From: Phyllostachys edulis
Lineage: Eukaryota > Streptophyta > Magnoliopsida > Poales > Poaceae
Reading direction: 5' to 3'
NCBI GenBank assembly: GCA_036346405.1
Contig: CM070558.1
Coordinates: 620,001-684,000 of the forward strand
DNA length: 64,000 nucleotides
How positions within the stretch are numbered: position 1 is the first letter of the stretch; each line of letters opens with the position of its first letter. Below, in pieces: positions 34,062-46,195 of this stretch. The notes under the pieces were generated by a model that was not told the origin of the DNA, did not search any database, and saw nothing but the letters and a program-made list of their open reading frames with translations. The position numbers and the translations under genes are program-made.

Positions 34062-34215
34062 AGGGGGATTTCAGAATCTGCCCTTATGGATAGACGGATT
34101 TTAGATTTTACCCTATCTGTCTATGACATGTGAGTCCAGGACCCATATATTATAGATACATAGGGAGATAAATTCTAAAATCTATCTATTCACTGGCAGA
34201 TTCTAAATTATTCTA
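34062..34215. mobile_element. Foldback MITE
   Basis: The left arm (GATTTCAGAATCTGCCC, then GGATAGACGGATTTTAGA) pairs imperfectly with the right arm (reverse complement AATTTAGAATCTGCC, then AATAGATAGATTTTAGA). This gives an almost complete hairpin of about 150 bp. The superfamily and target duplication were not resolved. Confidence 0.55.
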
Positions 34216-35584
34216 TAAAAAAAAGACTAGGAAATCTCTCTCTCTCTCTCACCAAAGTAAGTTGGGCTTCAATCCTAGCTAGATAGACCTGGCAACAAAA
34301 TGTATTATAAGGCCGGACAAACTGGACCGGCAGAAGAGCAAAGGCCCAGCAATTGTGCTTAGTAGGTGAGGAGGTCTACCAACAACCAAGATGAGCTGCA
34401 GCACTCGATGATGAGTGCGTGACAATGCATTTTCTACTCCCATTATAAACTCAAAATCAATCAGTTTGTTGGGGAAGGTGAACGCTGAAGATCGATCATT
34501 CCAGTTCGTTGACGCGTCGCTGTAGTACATATGTGTAGCTTCTCTTCTAAAAAGACATGCTCAAGTAACCTACTGAATTCTCAGGCTAGTGTAACATTCA
34601 GTTGTTAATTAGTACTAGTGATGTTTACCATGAATCTTACAGGAGAAATTTGCTGCTACTCTGTTGCTTGCTACTGCCAGGTGTAGGTGAGAAATGATCT
34701 AGCTAGGCTAGTGTGATGCTGCATCGATCCTAGCTTTCCTTGACATTAGTCCGAATTAACAGAGGTAATTAGTTGCCCAGAATTGAGTTACCAAATGCAT
34801 CACTTGCAGGGTATTAGTAGCAACTTGCAGTGAAATCTACTACTCCTTGACATGCACGCAGCCCCATCCATGGAAGCAGCTAGCAGCATTTCTACCATTG
34901 ATAACATCGATCGTTTTTTCTGCCCACCGAACAGCGACTAAGCACCTGCATGTCGTGCGATGTTATCAGTGAGCCAGTATTTGTTGCCTTGGAAGCAACA
35001 GCAGCAATTTTCAGGCACATCCATCCATCTTGTAATCTGTACAGAGAAGGAATGTACAGGGCCATCTAATCTGTTTCCTTCGAAGCGACGGCCGGCCAAC
35101 CACCGCGATATCATCTCTGCTCTTGCCATGCATGCGTGTGCTCTTACACACTCTGCAGCTGCAGGGTCAGTCAGGCTAGGTTGCTATGTATGAGTATGTT
35201 TGTTTTGTTTGAGCTGCACACGCGCGCCAATGTACATTTCCTCAACTCTCTCTCACGACTGGAGCTACCAACCATGAAAACCTTACCACACGCATTGCAA
35301 TTTCCGGGAGATGCCTTATGCTACAGGCTAGCTCTGTATCGGCTGTGCCATCTCGACTACAAATGACTACAGATTAATTCTAGATCTATTTGTTACCCTT
35401 CTTGTGCTAGTAGCAGCAGCATCCTAGCTAGCCACTGGTTAATTGGACTTAACTTGCACGAGTGTCATGGAAGCATGTGTGCGTGTAAATCAATCACACA
35501 CACTGCGCTGCAGTCCGCAGTATTGCTTTCCTCTCTATGTTGGAGTTTTTGGCTTAAATCACACACACTAGCCCTCTTCCTGTG

Positions 35585-35872
35585 CGAGCAAATTGACAAA
35601 AATAGCACCACGAACATACCAGCAAATGGCTTGTCGGGCTCCCACCGAGCAGCAGGTGGCGCGCAGCAGGGCCGCGCTAGCGAATTGACAAAAATGGTAT
35701 CGCGTGCCCACCGGGCAACAGGTGGCGTGCACGGTGCGGGCGCGGCAGGGGGGATCCAAGCTAACGGGAGCACACCATGTGTAGATCCGGGCGGTGGGGG
35801 CATGGCAGGGGGTACGTGTCGCTTACTGGCACGTCCGCGGTGTTATTTTTGCCAATTCGCTCGTGGTGGGGA
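35585..35872. mobile_element. Element with ~50-bp terminal inverted repeats (possibly Mutator-like)
   Basis: The left arm GCGAGCAAATTGACAAAAAT (then AGCACCACGAACATACCAGC) pairs with the reverse complement of the right arm, ACGAGCGAATTGGCAAAAAT (then AACACCGCGGACGTGCCAGT). A third copy of the motif (GCTAGCGAATTGACAAAAAT) lies inside near 35667. Long, diverged terminal repeats with a GC-rich interior suggest a small MULE, but no 9-bp duplication was confirmed. Confidence 0.5.
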
Positions 35873-36036
35873 GATTATTTTTGCTATTTTGTCGTGCAAC
35901 GGTGTTATTTTAGCTGATAACTCTCTATGTTGTACTACTCTTGAACCGCTCGACTTACAAGTGGATTGATTACCTGTGCCTTCATACATGTGCCAAATGT
36001 TTGTAGCGTTCGTCTGATCTAAACTAATCATTCCAA

Positions 36037-36076
36037 GTTAGCAAACAATGATCCGTGGATCATTCCCCTTGCTAAC
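36037..36076. repeat. Short nested hairpin
   Basis: GTTAGCAA pairs with TTGCTAAC, and the inner arms AATGATCC and GGATCATT pair around a two-base loop, giving a 40-bp near-perfect hairpin just before the Tourist-like MITE. Confidence 0.7.
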
Positions 36077-36089
36077 ATCATCCTTGTTA

Positions 36090-36207
36090 GGGTTTATCTG
36101 GATATAGAGGGATTAGAACAATCCCTTCAGATTGGAAGAGATTCTAGTTCAAATTCTAAGTTAATTCGAAGGGATTGAGTCGGATCACAATGTATCCAAA
36201 CAAACCC
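36090..36207. mobile_element. Tourist-like (PIF/Harbinger) MITE
   Basis: A 118-bp element has termini GGGTTTATCTGGATA and (reverse complement) GGGTTTGTTTGGATA. It is flanked by TTA on both sides (36087-36089 and 36208-36210), the three-base TWA duplication of Tourist elements. It lies about 490 bp upstream of the first peroxidase TATA box. Confidence 0.75.
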
Positions 36208-36695
36208 TTAATGACTTAGTGTTAGTACAGTTTATCTAGGAGTCTAGGACCAATCAACCATTTGCCTTTGTTCCTTGTAAAACCCACACATGTCATGCCG
36301 AGCTTATAGATAGGTACATGGAACTTCCTGTCCAGCAATCCCACTGGCCTACACTACATGTATAAATATGTAAAGACTAATAGTTAGTTTTTTTTTTTTG
36401 CTCAGCGTCGTCATAATCTTTTATTCAACAAGTACACCATATAACTTACAGAGGTCATACGCCATTGTTCCCAGGTGTACACTAGGTGGTTAGGATTATC
36501 ATATTATTCATCTAGAAAAAGGTTCTAATTATTTTCTTCGCTATGGATCTGCCATAGAATACTGCATGCGATACTTAATACTACCATTACACTGCACGTT
36601 AATGTATGATTAATTAGCTAGTGATGTGATCACTAGGCTTCTGTCACGGGCAACATAATGCTGAATGCAAATGCAAATGTAGGTAGCCAAGCCAC

Positions 36696-36703
36696 TATAT
36701 AAG
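36696..36703 (+). promoter_or_regulatory. TATA box of the first peroxidase gene
   Basis: TATATAAG lies 121 bp before the ATG at 36824. It is a good plant TATA match at a distance that leaves a leader of about 90-95 bases. An ATGCAAATGCAAATG repeat lies 25-40 bp further upstream. Confidence 0.7.
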
Positions 36704-36823
36704 CAGCGACCACCCGACACTCACTTCCCACAAGATCAGCTCGCTCTCTCTATGTATCTAGCATAACAACGGATTCACAGGAACCAGTACTAGCTAGTGG
36801 CTTACTACTTAGCAAGATCGTCC

Positions 36824-37962
36824 ATGGCCTCGAGGTCTCTCTGCAGCAGCAGCACAGTAATGCTGGTGCTGCCATTCATGGCGGCCGTGCTGCTCCTGTC
36901 TGCCGCCACGGCTCAGCTTGAGGTCGGCTTCTACAGCAAGACGTGCCCGCACGTGGAGGAGATCGTCCGGGAGGAGATGGTCGACATCCTAAGGGTGGCG
37001 CCGACGCTCGCCGGCCCGCTCCTCAGGCTCCACTTCCACGACTGCTTCGTCAGGGTACCCATACCTAGCTGGCTAATTAAGCACGTTAATTGCATCGCAT
37101 ATATGATTCAGATAATGCCGATCTGGTACTACGTATGGTATTGCATATATACTCATTGCCTCATCATGGCGTCTCTCTGCATGTGCAGGGCTGCGACGGG
37201 TCGGTGCTCATCGACTCCACCAATGGCAACGTGGCCGAGAAGGACGCGCCGCCCAACCGGAGCCTCCGCGGTTTCGGCTCCGTGCAGAGGATCAAGGACA
37301 AGCTCGAGGCCGTCTGCCCGGGCACCGTCTCCTGCGCCGACGTCCTCACGCTCATGGCCCGCGACGCCGTCGTTGTCGCCAAGGGCCCCTTCTGGCCGGT
37401 CGCCCTCGGCCGGAGGGACGGCCGCGTGTCCATCGCCAACGAGACCAAGCAGCTCCCGCCGCCCACCTCTAACTTCACTCAGCTCGTCCAGAGGTTCGCC
37501 GCAAAAGGCCTCGGCGTCAAGGACATCGTCGTCCTCTCCGGCGGGCACACGCTTGGCACGGCGCACTGCTCGTCGTTTACGGACCGGCTCTACAACTTCA
37601 CCGGCGCCGTCAACGCCGCCGACGTGGACCCGGCGCTGGACAGGGCGTACCTGGCGAGGCTGAGGGCCAAGTGCCGGAGTCTCGGCGACAACACCACGCT
37701 CGCCAAGATGGACCCCGGCAGCTTCCTCACCTTCGACGCCGGCTACTACCGCCACGTCGCCAAGCGCCGGGGCCTCTTCCACTCCGACTCCTCCCTCCTC
37801 GCCGACCCATTCACCAGGGCCTACGTCGAGCGCCAGGCCAGCGGCCTCTTCGCCGACGAGTTCTTCCGCGACTTCGCCGAGTCCATGGTCAAGATGGGCA
37901 ACATTGACGTGCTCACCGGAGAGCAGGGGGAGATCAGGAACAAGTGCTACCTCGTGAACTAA
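36824..37962 (+). CDS. Class III peroxidase, secreted (first of three)
   Basis: A plant heme peroxidase that oxidises phenolics with H2O2, acting in the cell wall or apoplast. Exons 36824-37054 and 37189-37962 give 334 residues. A signal peptide of about 30 residues (VLPFMAAVLLLSAATA) precedes QLEVGFYSKTCP. Catalytic residues are all present: Arg68 and distal His72 in RLHFHDCF, calcium ligands around GCDGSVLI, proximal His197 in LSGGHTLG, and the conserved cysteines up to NKCYLVN. The start is ATG 36824; the in-frame stretch before it contains no ATG. It has kept only intron 1 (phase 0, between FVR and GCD) of the three classical peroxidase introns. It is followed 2.0 kb later by a same-strand paralogue, so the genes are tandem duplicates. 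Which numbered rice peroxidase it is was not resolved. Confidence 0.95.
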
Positions 37963-38233
37963 TTTGATTGATTGATTGATTGGTTCATGCATCTGTCTGA
38001 AGTAAATTCGTAAGCTGCTTGGTTTGGTCCGCTAATTTGACCCTGAGTTGCATGGTGCATATGTATTCATTGGCCATATATGTATGTAACTGATGATATT
38101 TCTTCTTCTTTTTTTTGTTCAATTCATGATGAAATAATGACGAGTTAATAAAATAAATATTTTCTCGTATTTATCACCACTTCTTCTTCTTCTACTACGT
38201 ACTCTACATTGTAGGCAGCTATGTGTTTTTTTT

Positions 38234-38249
38234 GGGGGGGGGGGGGGGG
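38234..38249. repeat. Poly-G run
   Basis: Sixteen consecutive G about 270 bp after the first peroxidase stop codon. Its length is likely to be variable or hard to sequence. Confidence 0.9.
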
Positions 38250-38923
38250 TGTTTGACTACTAACTAGCTTGTTGTCATGTTTGTTAACTCATTGTTTTGC
38301 ATTTGGTGGATCCTGAGAAAATATTTGGGTATTTGGGTTGCAATGTTTTGTATAGCTCTTGACTAAGGAAAATATATGGCTAAGGATTGGATTGAGAGAG
38401 AGAAAAAGCACATAAATTGTTGGATTATCCCCATGACTTGGGCTTGGTGAGAAAGAGGAGTTGTTGGGCTTTAGTCCATTACGAAGGTAGGACCATTCTT
38501 GGGCCTCGAACAGCGGGCTCACCTACCTTTGTTACCCAACTTGGGCACCCTCCACCCGCCTAGTAATTAATGGTAGATCAATTGCTCCATCGACTGAGCC
38601 TACCAGTATACACCTCATCATTATTCACACTTATTGCATATTTTGTTCCGAAATTCAGTTTATGCATATGGTGATATTACCTTAGTAAAAAATAATTTAT
38701 ATGCAAATTACTTCTACTCAAAATGATCAAGGACAGCTTGCTTGGGTATCTGAAGTTGAGCCTGGACTCAGTTGTGGCATGAGGAGGTTCCTTCTTCAGA
38801 TCTTGCTCGTTTCCTGCAATTCGATCGGTATGTATATCGAGACATAGTCGAAATTAAATTTGCGAATACAACAGAGCTACGAAACAGGTTGGCCAGCTCT
38901 ACAGTGTTTGTTTTTAGAAAATC

Positions 38924-39675
38924 TGTTAGAAGTCGCAATTGAAGAAGGTAAGGCAAGGCCCAACATTGGTAAATTCTAATATAGTAAATTCTATCTCGCT
39001 ATTTTTATTTGCTAACCTACAAGGTTTCGAATTTATGTATAAAGTTGCAAGAACATTTATCTATAAAATACGCGACTAGATTTGCTAGCTGCTCCGTCTC
39101 TCTTTCTTCCGTTAGGAACCGGTAGGGCTTCACTACGTCTCTTCTCCTCTCTTCTCTTTTTTCTGGAATTAAAATGATTTTTTCACCGAATTTTGAGAGT
39201 ATATATAGCCAGTTCATGTCACCAGCTCAACTGGCTCGCCATTTGAACTAACGATTTGCACACTCTTTAATGTAAATCGCCAGTTGAAATAGCGACAGAC
39301 AGTTGGAACGATGACTGACAGTAAATATATTCATGTCGCCATTTGAAATGCGACATGCACCTATGTTTGTAAAAAAAATTGATTTTTTTAAATTATCTTT
39401 TAAATTAAATATTATTTTAAAAAAAGCAAGAGCAATATCCGTCTATATTCGCCCTAGGTGGGAGTTGGGAAGGAGAGAGAGCGAGGGGAAGGGAGAGGAA
39501 AAGAGAGGGCCTTTTTGCAAAATAGGAGCACAGATCTTGGCCCAAATCGAAAGGCACTGTTTGTACTTGGACGATGAAACTCCATGTACATGTGGTTTCG
39601 CTTTTTCGTGGCGAGGAACAGGGCCTAGGAAATATGTTAGAAGTCGCAATTGAAGAAGGTAAGGCTAGGCCCAAC
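38924..39675 (+). repeat. 41-bp direct repeat pair, 711 bp apart
   Basis: Copies at 38924-38964 and 39635-39675 share 40 of 41 bases, beginning TGTTAGAAGTCGCAATTGAA and ending AGGCCCAAC. The intervening 670 bp resembles no element recognised. Confidence 0.85.
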
Positions 39676-39960
39676 CTGGGTTCATAGTATAGTCAAATCC
39701 CTAAATCACCGGCCGGCCAGCGTAATGGCAACGCAAAGATTCTGCTGCAATTAACTCTAGCCAAAGTCAACTAACCGTGTGCAGAGATCGAAGCTGCAGC
39801 TAGCGTAGTAGTAAAATAGTTTTTTTTACTACACTCCACTGGAGTAGAACCCTAAATATCATACGAGCAGTGAACGCACCCATCGATCTCACAGTCACAG
39901 GGGAGTCCGGCCGTTTAACCAGTCCAGCGCTAGCTAGGCTAGCACAGTAGTACGTCGTCA

Positions 39961-41161
39961 ATGGCTGCGGCAAGCAGGAGGACGCCATGGCTGCAATCAC
40001 TTGCCGCCGTTGCTCATCTAGCGCTAGTGCCAGCACTCCTCTTGTGTGGCTCATCATCAGCCGCAGGGCAGCTGGAGATGGGGTACTACCGGGAGACGTG
40101 CCCGCGAGCGGAGGAGATCGTCTTCAGGGAGACGGCCAGGATCGTCAGGGCCTCGCCGGGTCTCGCCGCCTCCCTCCTCAGGCTGCATTACCACGACTGC
40201 TTCGTGCAGGTACAGTACTACACCAGTCTTCGATCGTTAGTCATCTCGTACTACTCTACTCTACTCTGATCGATCGATCTTGGATCGTCGACGACATCTT
40301 CAGGGCTGTGATGCGTCGGTGCTGCTGGACTCGACGGTGGGCAACGCGGCGGAGAAGGACTCCAAGCCCAACAAGAGCCTGCGGGGCTTCGACTCCGTCG
40401 CGCGGGTCAAGGACAAGCTCGAGAAGGCCTGCCCGGCCACCGTCTCCTGCGCCGACATCCTCGCGCTCATGGCCCGCGACGCCGTCGTGCTCGCCAAGGG
40501 CCCCTCCTGGCCGGTCGCGCTCGGCCGCAGGGACGGCCCGACGTCCAGCGCCGCCAACTGCGGCGAGCTGCCCCCTCTGTACGGGAACATCACGCTCATG
40601 ATCGAGGTGTTCGCGGCCAAGGGACTCGATGTCAAGGACGTCGTCGTGCTGATCTCAGGTACCGTACGGTACAACCAATAATGGAAGCAAGCATTTCATG
40701 CACTTGCGTGCGTGTAAGGTGTAACGAACGACTAAGACAACGTACGTACTCGTGCAGGCGCGCACACGCTGGGGAAGGCGCACTGCCCGTCCTTCGCCGA
40801 CCGCCTCTACGGCTCCAGCTCCTCCGGCGACCCGGCGCTCGACGGCGCGTACGCGGACAGGCTGCGGCGGCGGTGCAGGGGCCCCGACGACAACAGCACG
40901 GCGGAGATGGACGCCGGCAGCTGCACGACGTTCGACACGAGCTACTACCGGCACGTGACCAGGAGGCGCGGCCTGCTCCGGTCGGACGCCTGCCTCATGG
41001 ACCACCCCTTCACCAGGGGCTACGTCAGGCTCGCCGCCACCGGCAGGTACGACGGCCACTTCTTCCGGGACTTCCGCGAGTCCATGGCCAATATGGGCGC
41101 CATCGGCGTGCTCACCGGCGACCAGGGGGAGATCAGGACCAAGTGCAACGTCGTCAACTGA
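39961..41161 (+). CDS. Class III peroxidase, secreted (second of three)
   Basis: Exons 39961-40209, 40304-40658 and 40758-41161 give 335 residues. A signal peptide (hydrophobic LAALVPALLL-type core, to about residue 37) precedes QLEMGYYRETCP. Arg74 and distal His78 lie in RLHYHDCF, a conservative Phe to Tyr change beside the catalytic His. The proximal His204 is in ISGAHTLG, with GCDASVLL, CADILALMARDAVV and the C-terminal TKCNVVN. It has classical introns 1 (phase 0) and 3 (phase 1, within the Gly codon before AHT) but lacks intron 2. An unusual extra cysteine occurs in ANCGELPP, in the loop where relatives have no cysteine. It is tandem with the gene at 36824, sharing KGPxWPVALGRRDG and EKDxxPN segments, so the two are close paralogues and probably act as apoplastic peroxidases. 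Confidence 0.95.
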
Positions 41162-41823
41162 ACTAATAGGATGTAGCTTGCATATATGCATGATTTGTTA
41201 TGCGCTGAACTTACTAGGGTGAGTATTAGTGGCTGCATTAATTTTTCTTTCTCTTAATTATGGGCTAGCTAGCTATACATACTGCTTGATTTGATGCATC
41301 GTTGGCCATGTACTCCATTGATTATCTAGGATTTGAGGTTAATTTTATTGTCAGTGTAATAGCAGTCTGGTTTCATTACATTCAGAGCAGGATCCCTTGG
41401 ATCATTATTTGGAGAAGCTTTAATTTTATCAACATGGCACGTATCCCTATCTTCTGGCTAACTAACATATCCTCCAAACTCGTAGTGAGTGAATTTTAGT
41501 CGATCAGTGTACGGCAAGAATCGCAATTTAGGCCGGAAACAGCGCTTGAGTGTACTCTGGGCCGGAACATACCCTCGCGAGCAAAATTGGGCCCATTGGG
41601 GCCTAATACTGGGCTGGTGGACCGAAACTGGGCCGAGTAAGGCCCAATAGTGCGCAAAAAACATCTCTACACGGACAAACGGTGAAACGGGGCAGAGAGA
41701 TGGCCATCCGCAGCGTTTAGTACGTTGAAGATATCGATTCCAACCAAAAAAAAATTCTGGAACTGAACCCAAATCATGCATCCATTCAACGCATTAAACA
41801 GATTGGGTGGCCCGCAAGACAGA
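41162..41823. other. Intergenic flank with clustered GGCCCA motifs
   Basis: No coding gene was recognised. Between about 41555 and 41660 the motif TGGGCC/GGCCCA occurs at least four times, a density seen in promoters of constitutively expressed plant genes. The segment ends at the LTR copy C insertion site, target duplication ACAGA at 41819-41823. Confidence 0.4.
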
Positions 41824-44800
41824 TGTCGGATTTGGGTGTTGAATACCCTAAATACTCGTGTGTATCGTACTAGTCCTATGATCAATGACTAATACACACA
41901 ACCATAACATTGATAATCACAAATACACAACGTGTGTATACCGTATTACTCCCATAATCAGTGACTAGTACACACAACTACAACATTGATAATTACATCC
42001 ATATATGATCCATACATACAACATGATGCAATAGGTCTTAAACTTAAGCGTTTACACAAGTTTATATTATAAAAGGACCGACCAGCTAAATAAACTCAAG
42101 TATCAAAGAGAGTAGCGGAAAGCATAGTAAATAACCAAAAGATCCCGCCATATGCTACATCCATCCCAACAGGCAACCGACACCGTCCCAACAGGCAACC
42201 GACAAGGACTAAGCCCTAAAAAGACCCGTCGTCGTATCCTTCAGTACAGGGTGCAAAGTAAGCGTCGTCGGGAATTAGTTCTTCCTCATACCCTGAGCAA
42301 CAATTTAAGCAAGATTGAGTATATTGTATACTTAGCAAGATTTGTAGTGTATCACAACATGATATAAATGCAAGGCTAAACAAGTTATTTAAGCATAAAG
42401 CAAGTTTAATTTGCAATACCGACATATATTAATTTGCAACGGGAATTTAAAGAGCAATTGACATGTAATGAAATAATAATTACATAATGAGAGTAAATCA
42501 CAACCCTCCTTGGCTACGAATATCAAATCACTTTCAGCCATAGACATGACACACACACACACACACAACAATATCAATCCACCCCATCATTTCCAACAAG
42601 ACTGTTTTTGTAAAAGTAAACACTATACCCGATATGACTGCACTGAGCACGCTCATGACCGCGAGCATAGTTATTTAAATAGATTTACACTCTGTAGAGG
42701 TGTTCAGCTTTACCCACATGATATGAGCTCTCTAGTTTGTTCGATATCCGTCGATACCACCACACACAACATGATAGTATGCAGTCTAGAGTTCATAATA
42801 AGCCTTTATATCACCTAGTTCTAACCTTGCACCAGTCCGGCGAATGATAAACCCTCACTTCAACGGGTACCCCTTTTAGTGGGGCATTCACCGTTGTATC
42901 AGAAGGCTTTGTTCCCAACATCTCGGTGAAGGAAGCCCCTTCGAGGAAACCTACTCGGAATGCCCTTACTACTATGGCCTACCAAAATGCAAGGCTAGTT
43001 CTAGATAACTTATTTAGCTACGACTATCCTATAACTAGCACATGTGGTTGTACGCTTAGGTTTTGATTGGCATATTGAAGTTTAGTCCTTAATTTACCAG
43101 GGCGAGAATCCCCCTATCTACATGAGAGAACACACTCACATTTTACAGTTCATATTATAACTCGCTTGTGTCAAAAACTATGTTTATCATTTTCATTCTT
43201 TACACCAAACTAACAGAGGTTACCCCTCTGGTCCAACTTTTCAAAATCACCCAATTCCATATGCAAATTTCATCGAATACCCAAAGCTAGTGAAAACTAA
43301 AGCACAAGTAAGCATCTACACGATACTTGTAAATGAATTATACCCAATTTGACATTAGCTACTGTTTACATCATGTTCTAAGGGCCACAATAGTAAGGAT
43401 ATCAATATCACAAGGAGGATTCATGCATACGACAGGAATTTATCTACCATTACCCAAAACATAGCAATTTTTAGCCAAACATACACGCATGCATAAAATT
43501 CTTTGCAAATGAAATACAATAATTCAAACAGTAGGTTCAAAATGATCAAATGAGGTGCTTGCCTTGCTCAGGTTGCTCTAAGTGTGAGGGTCTGTAAGGA
43601 CCCTCTCAGAAGTAAACTTGGAACCGACCGGATTTTTTTTACAGCAACGGTACTACCGCACGAAGGAGCGGTAGTACCGCCTGGTATGTTCCGAGAGGAC
43701 GTCTGCCAGGAACTCCTAGAAGATCTTCAAGACCTCTTGGAGGTCTTGGCCTCTGTGCCCCGAGCCAGTCCCATGATCAGTGATGCTAGCTCACACAGTC
43801 ATACATAGGTGTGATCAAATCCATACAACCAGCTAAAAGAAACAAAAGACAAAATAACATGTATTAATAAAGACCTTTCGGTCAAGCTTCTTACAGGGGT
43901 TTGCCTCTTGGGCTTACAATAGAAGAGCACTTGGCAGCAGAAATAAAAACCAACACGAGCAGGTCCAACCGATCACCCCACAGGCTATCGAATTTTGGAC
44001 GTCCCCTAGCACGCAAGGCCTCCAAAGACCTCTTCTTCTCAGAGCTTTGAGCTCCCTGGAACTTCCATTGCTGTTGATTAAAACAGAGGGCAAAAGCCAT
44101 GAGTATTTTGAATGTACTCAGCAAGCCGTGGGAGATGGATGCAAATATTATTCATACAAGGCTTACCGAAAGAGAGCTGTAGGGTTAGTTGCACAAAGCA
44201 ATATTTGATAGTGAATACATAAATAGATTGGAAAGCTCAAGTAAAAAGCATAACACATAAATACATTGTTTGAAAGAAGGGTGGTGAGCACCAACTCTAG
44301 AGTTACCCTTAACCAACCGTGGGAGGCCTAGCCGCACCCACGGCCAGAACCTCTCCCACGACCTCTGGAGCACCCACTCCAGAGTCCCCAAACCAACCCC
44401 TGGACCTCATCTCGAGCCAACCATGACCCCTCTAAAGACGGCCAAGGTCTCTTCGAGGCAAAGCCACGGTCTCTCGCAGAAGCGCCCGGGGACACATTTT
44501 ATAAAATCTACCCCTTGCGCAATTTTCACCAAGCAGTGTCCATGACCAAGGACTTGGCTATTCGAATAGATTTTTACGCTCTGCAGAGGTGTACAACTTT
44601 ACCCACAATTCACGGTCTCTCTAGCGGGACGGGTTCCCGAGAAGACCCTTGCTCACTTCCGAAGGTGAGCAGTCTAGAGAGTGCGACAAGGCCTTTACAA
44701 AGCTTTGTCATGACCTGACCTGCTAAGGTTTCGCCGTCCTGAAAAGGAACCTGGCCCCCTCTTGCGCCATGCAAATTAGCACGCACCACCACAACAGAAA

Positions 44801-46195
44801 CAGGTCACAACATTGCTAATTATTCAGCCCAGACCACCCCCATAAAGTGATCTTGTGGTTGCACTCAAAGGCCTAGATCAACAGGACACAAAGTTAAGTC
44901 CTTAATCCACTCAGGCAAGGCAACCTCATCCCATTGTGCACATGGCACCCCCTTTACTACACGATCACTTGCCCGAGTGTAAAAGCATTTTGGGTTCAAC
45001 CCGACCACTGGACCACCCAGTCCTGGCGCAACAAGTTTTTAACAAGGTGGCCTCGCACCACAATCAACACAGCTATGGCATCAGCACCACAGCTGCTTAA
45101 TAGCGGCACCAACCACAGTTCCATAGTTCCATTAGTCAAGATTATTAATGATGAAGCATGATTTACAGACCCACGGTTTCTAAAGCAAGGCTAAGCATAA
45201 AATACGGTCCCATGTTGGCAAAACCAAACAATACCAACTAGAATTTTCCAATCTAAAGTGTCCAAGGGAGATCATGTCAACATGTCAAGTACCAAATTCC
45301 AAGGAGGCATAGTATCAAGTAGGAGAATAGTTACTGTCCAAACTATTTTTATGAAGATAGCCATGCAAGTTTAACAAATCAAAATACTTTTGCAAAATGG
45401 GATCAAGATGGTCAAGGTCCACAACTTGCCTCTATTGCTGGGCAAAGCTTCGGTTGAGGTGGCTTGATTCCACGGGCTCCTCAGCAACAATCGGAATCTA
45501 CACGCTCGCAAAAGAAACCAAATAAGCAAAGAGACTCCAAGAAATCCAAAAGAACTTACTTAAAGCCAAAGAGATGAGATCCACTGAGAAGGGGAGGTCC
45601 GAGAGGAAGATCCAACGAGTGGGAGGTCCAGACCCAAGGAGGTCCAAACCAGAGGAGCTTGGAGAGCTCACTAGAACCGAAAGAGTTAGGAGTAGAGGTT
45701 GAAATGAAGAACAAGGAGAAAGTGGTCGCCCCTGGTGCTCTATTTAAAGGACAAAGAGAATAGGTACACCACAAAAGGAAGCGACCAGGTTCAAGGTGTA
45801 GATTCAAGGTATTGGTACAAAAGGTACATTGCTAGCAAGTACCTTTTGGACTAAAACAGGGCTAAGGAGGTGACAATAAGTAGAAATGAGTACAATGGTA
45901 GGTGACAGCATTTAATGTGACTCAACCCATCCAATGCGCTTAAGAACCTGAGGAGGAGGAAAAGAGAAATGAATAGGACCGACAAGGGAGCTGGTTAAAA
46001 CAGGAGGAGGTCCTGTGAGAGTCAAAGGAGTTCTCGAAGGGGGAGGTCCGAGAGGACAAGGAAAGGTCTCGAGGATGTCCCGAAGACAAGGAAGTCTAGA
46101 GGAGGTCTTGAAGAAAAACGGGGAGGTCTTGAGGACAGAAGGTCCTAAAAGACTACAAGGAGGTCTTGAGGACAAGAGGTCCTAAAGACAACAGG

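Larger units (their letters stand above)
33833..36650. other. Intergenic region between GA2ox and the first peroxidase
   Basis: No gene was recognised. It contains a foldback MITE (about 34062-34215), a long-inverted-repeat element (about 35585-35872), a small hairpin (36037-36076) and a Tourist-like MITE (36090-36207), each listed separately. Remaining frames are short and resemble no known family. Confidence 0.5.
37963..39960. other. Intergenic region between the first two peroxidases
   Basis: No gene was seen. It holds a 16-base G run (38234-38249), a CTT-rich stretch near 38170 and a 41-bp direct repeat (38924-38964 and 39635-39675). The start of the second gene's promoter is not marked by a clear TATA box; TAAATAT near 39853 is the closest. 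Confidence 0.5.

Noticed and set aside
36797..36823. Upstream extension of the first peroxidase frame
   Set aside because: The codon at 36797 is GTG, not ATG; the first ATG (36824) directly precedes a good signal peptide.
37153..37992. 279-codon minus-strand frame over the first peroxidase
   Set aside because: Antisense shadow of a GC-rich exon; a similar shadow occurs over the other two peroxidases.
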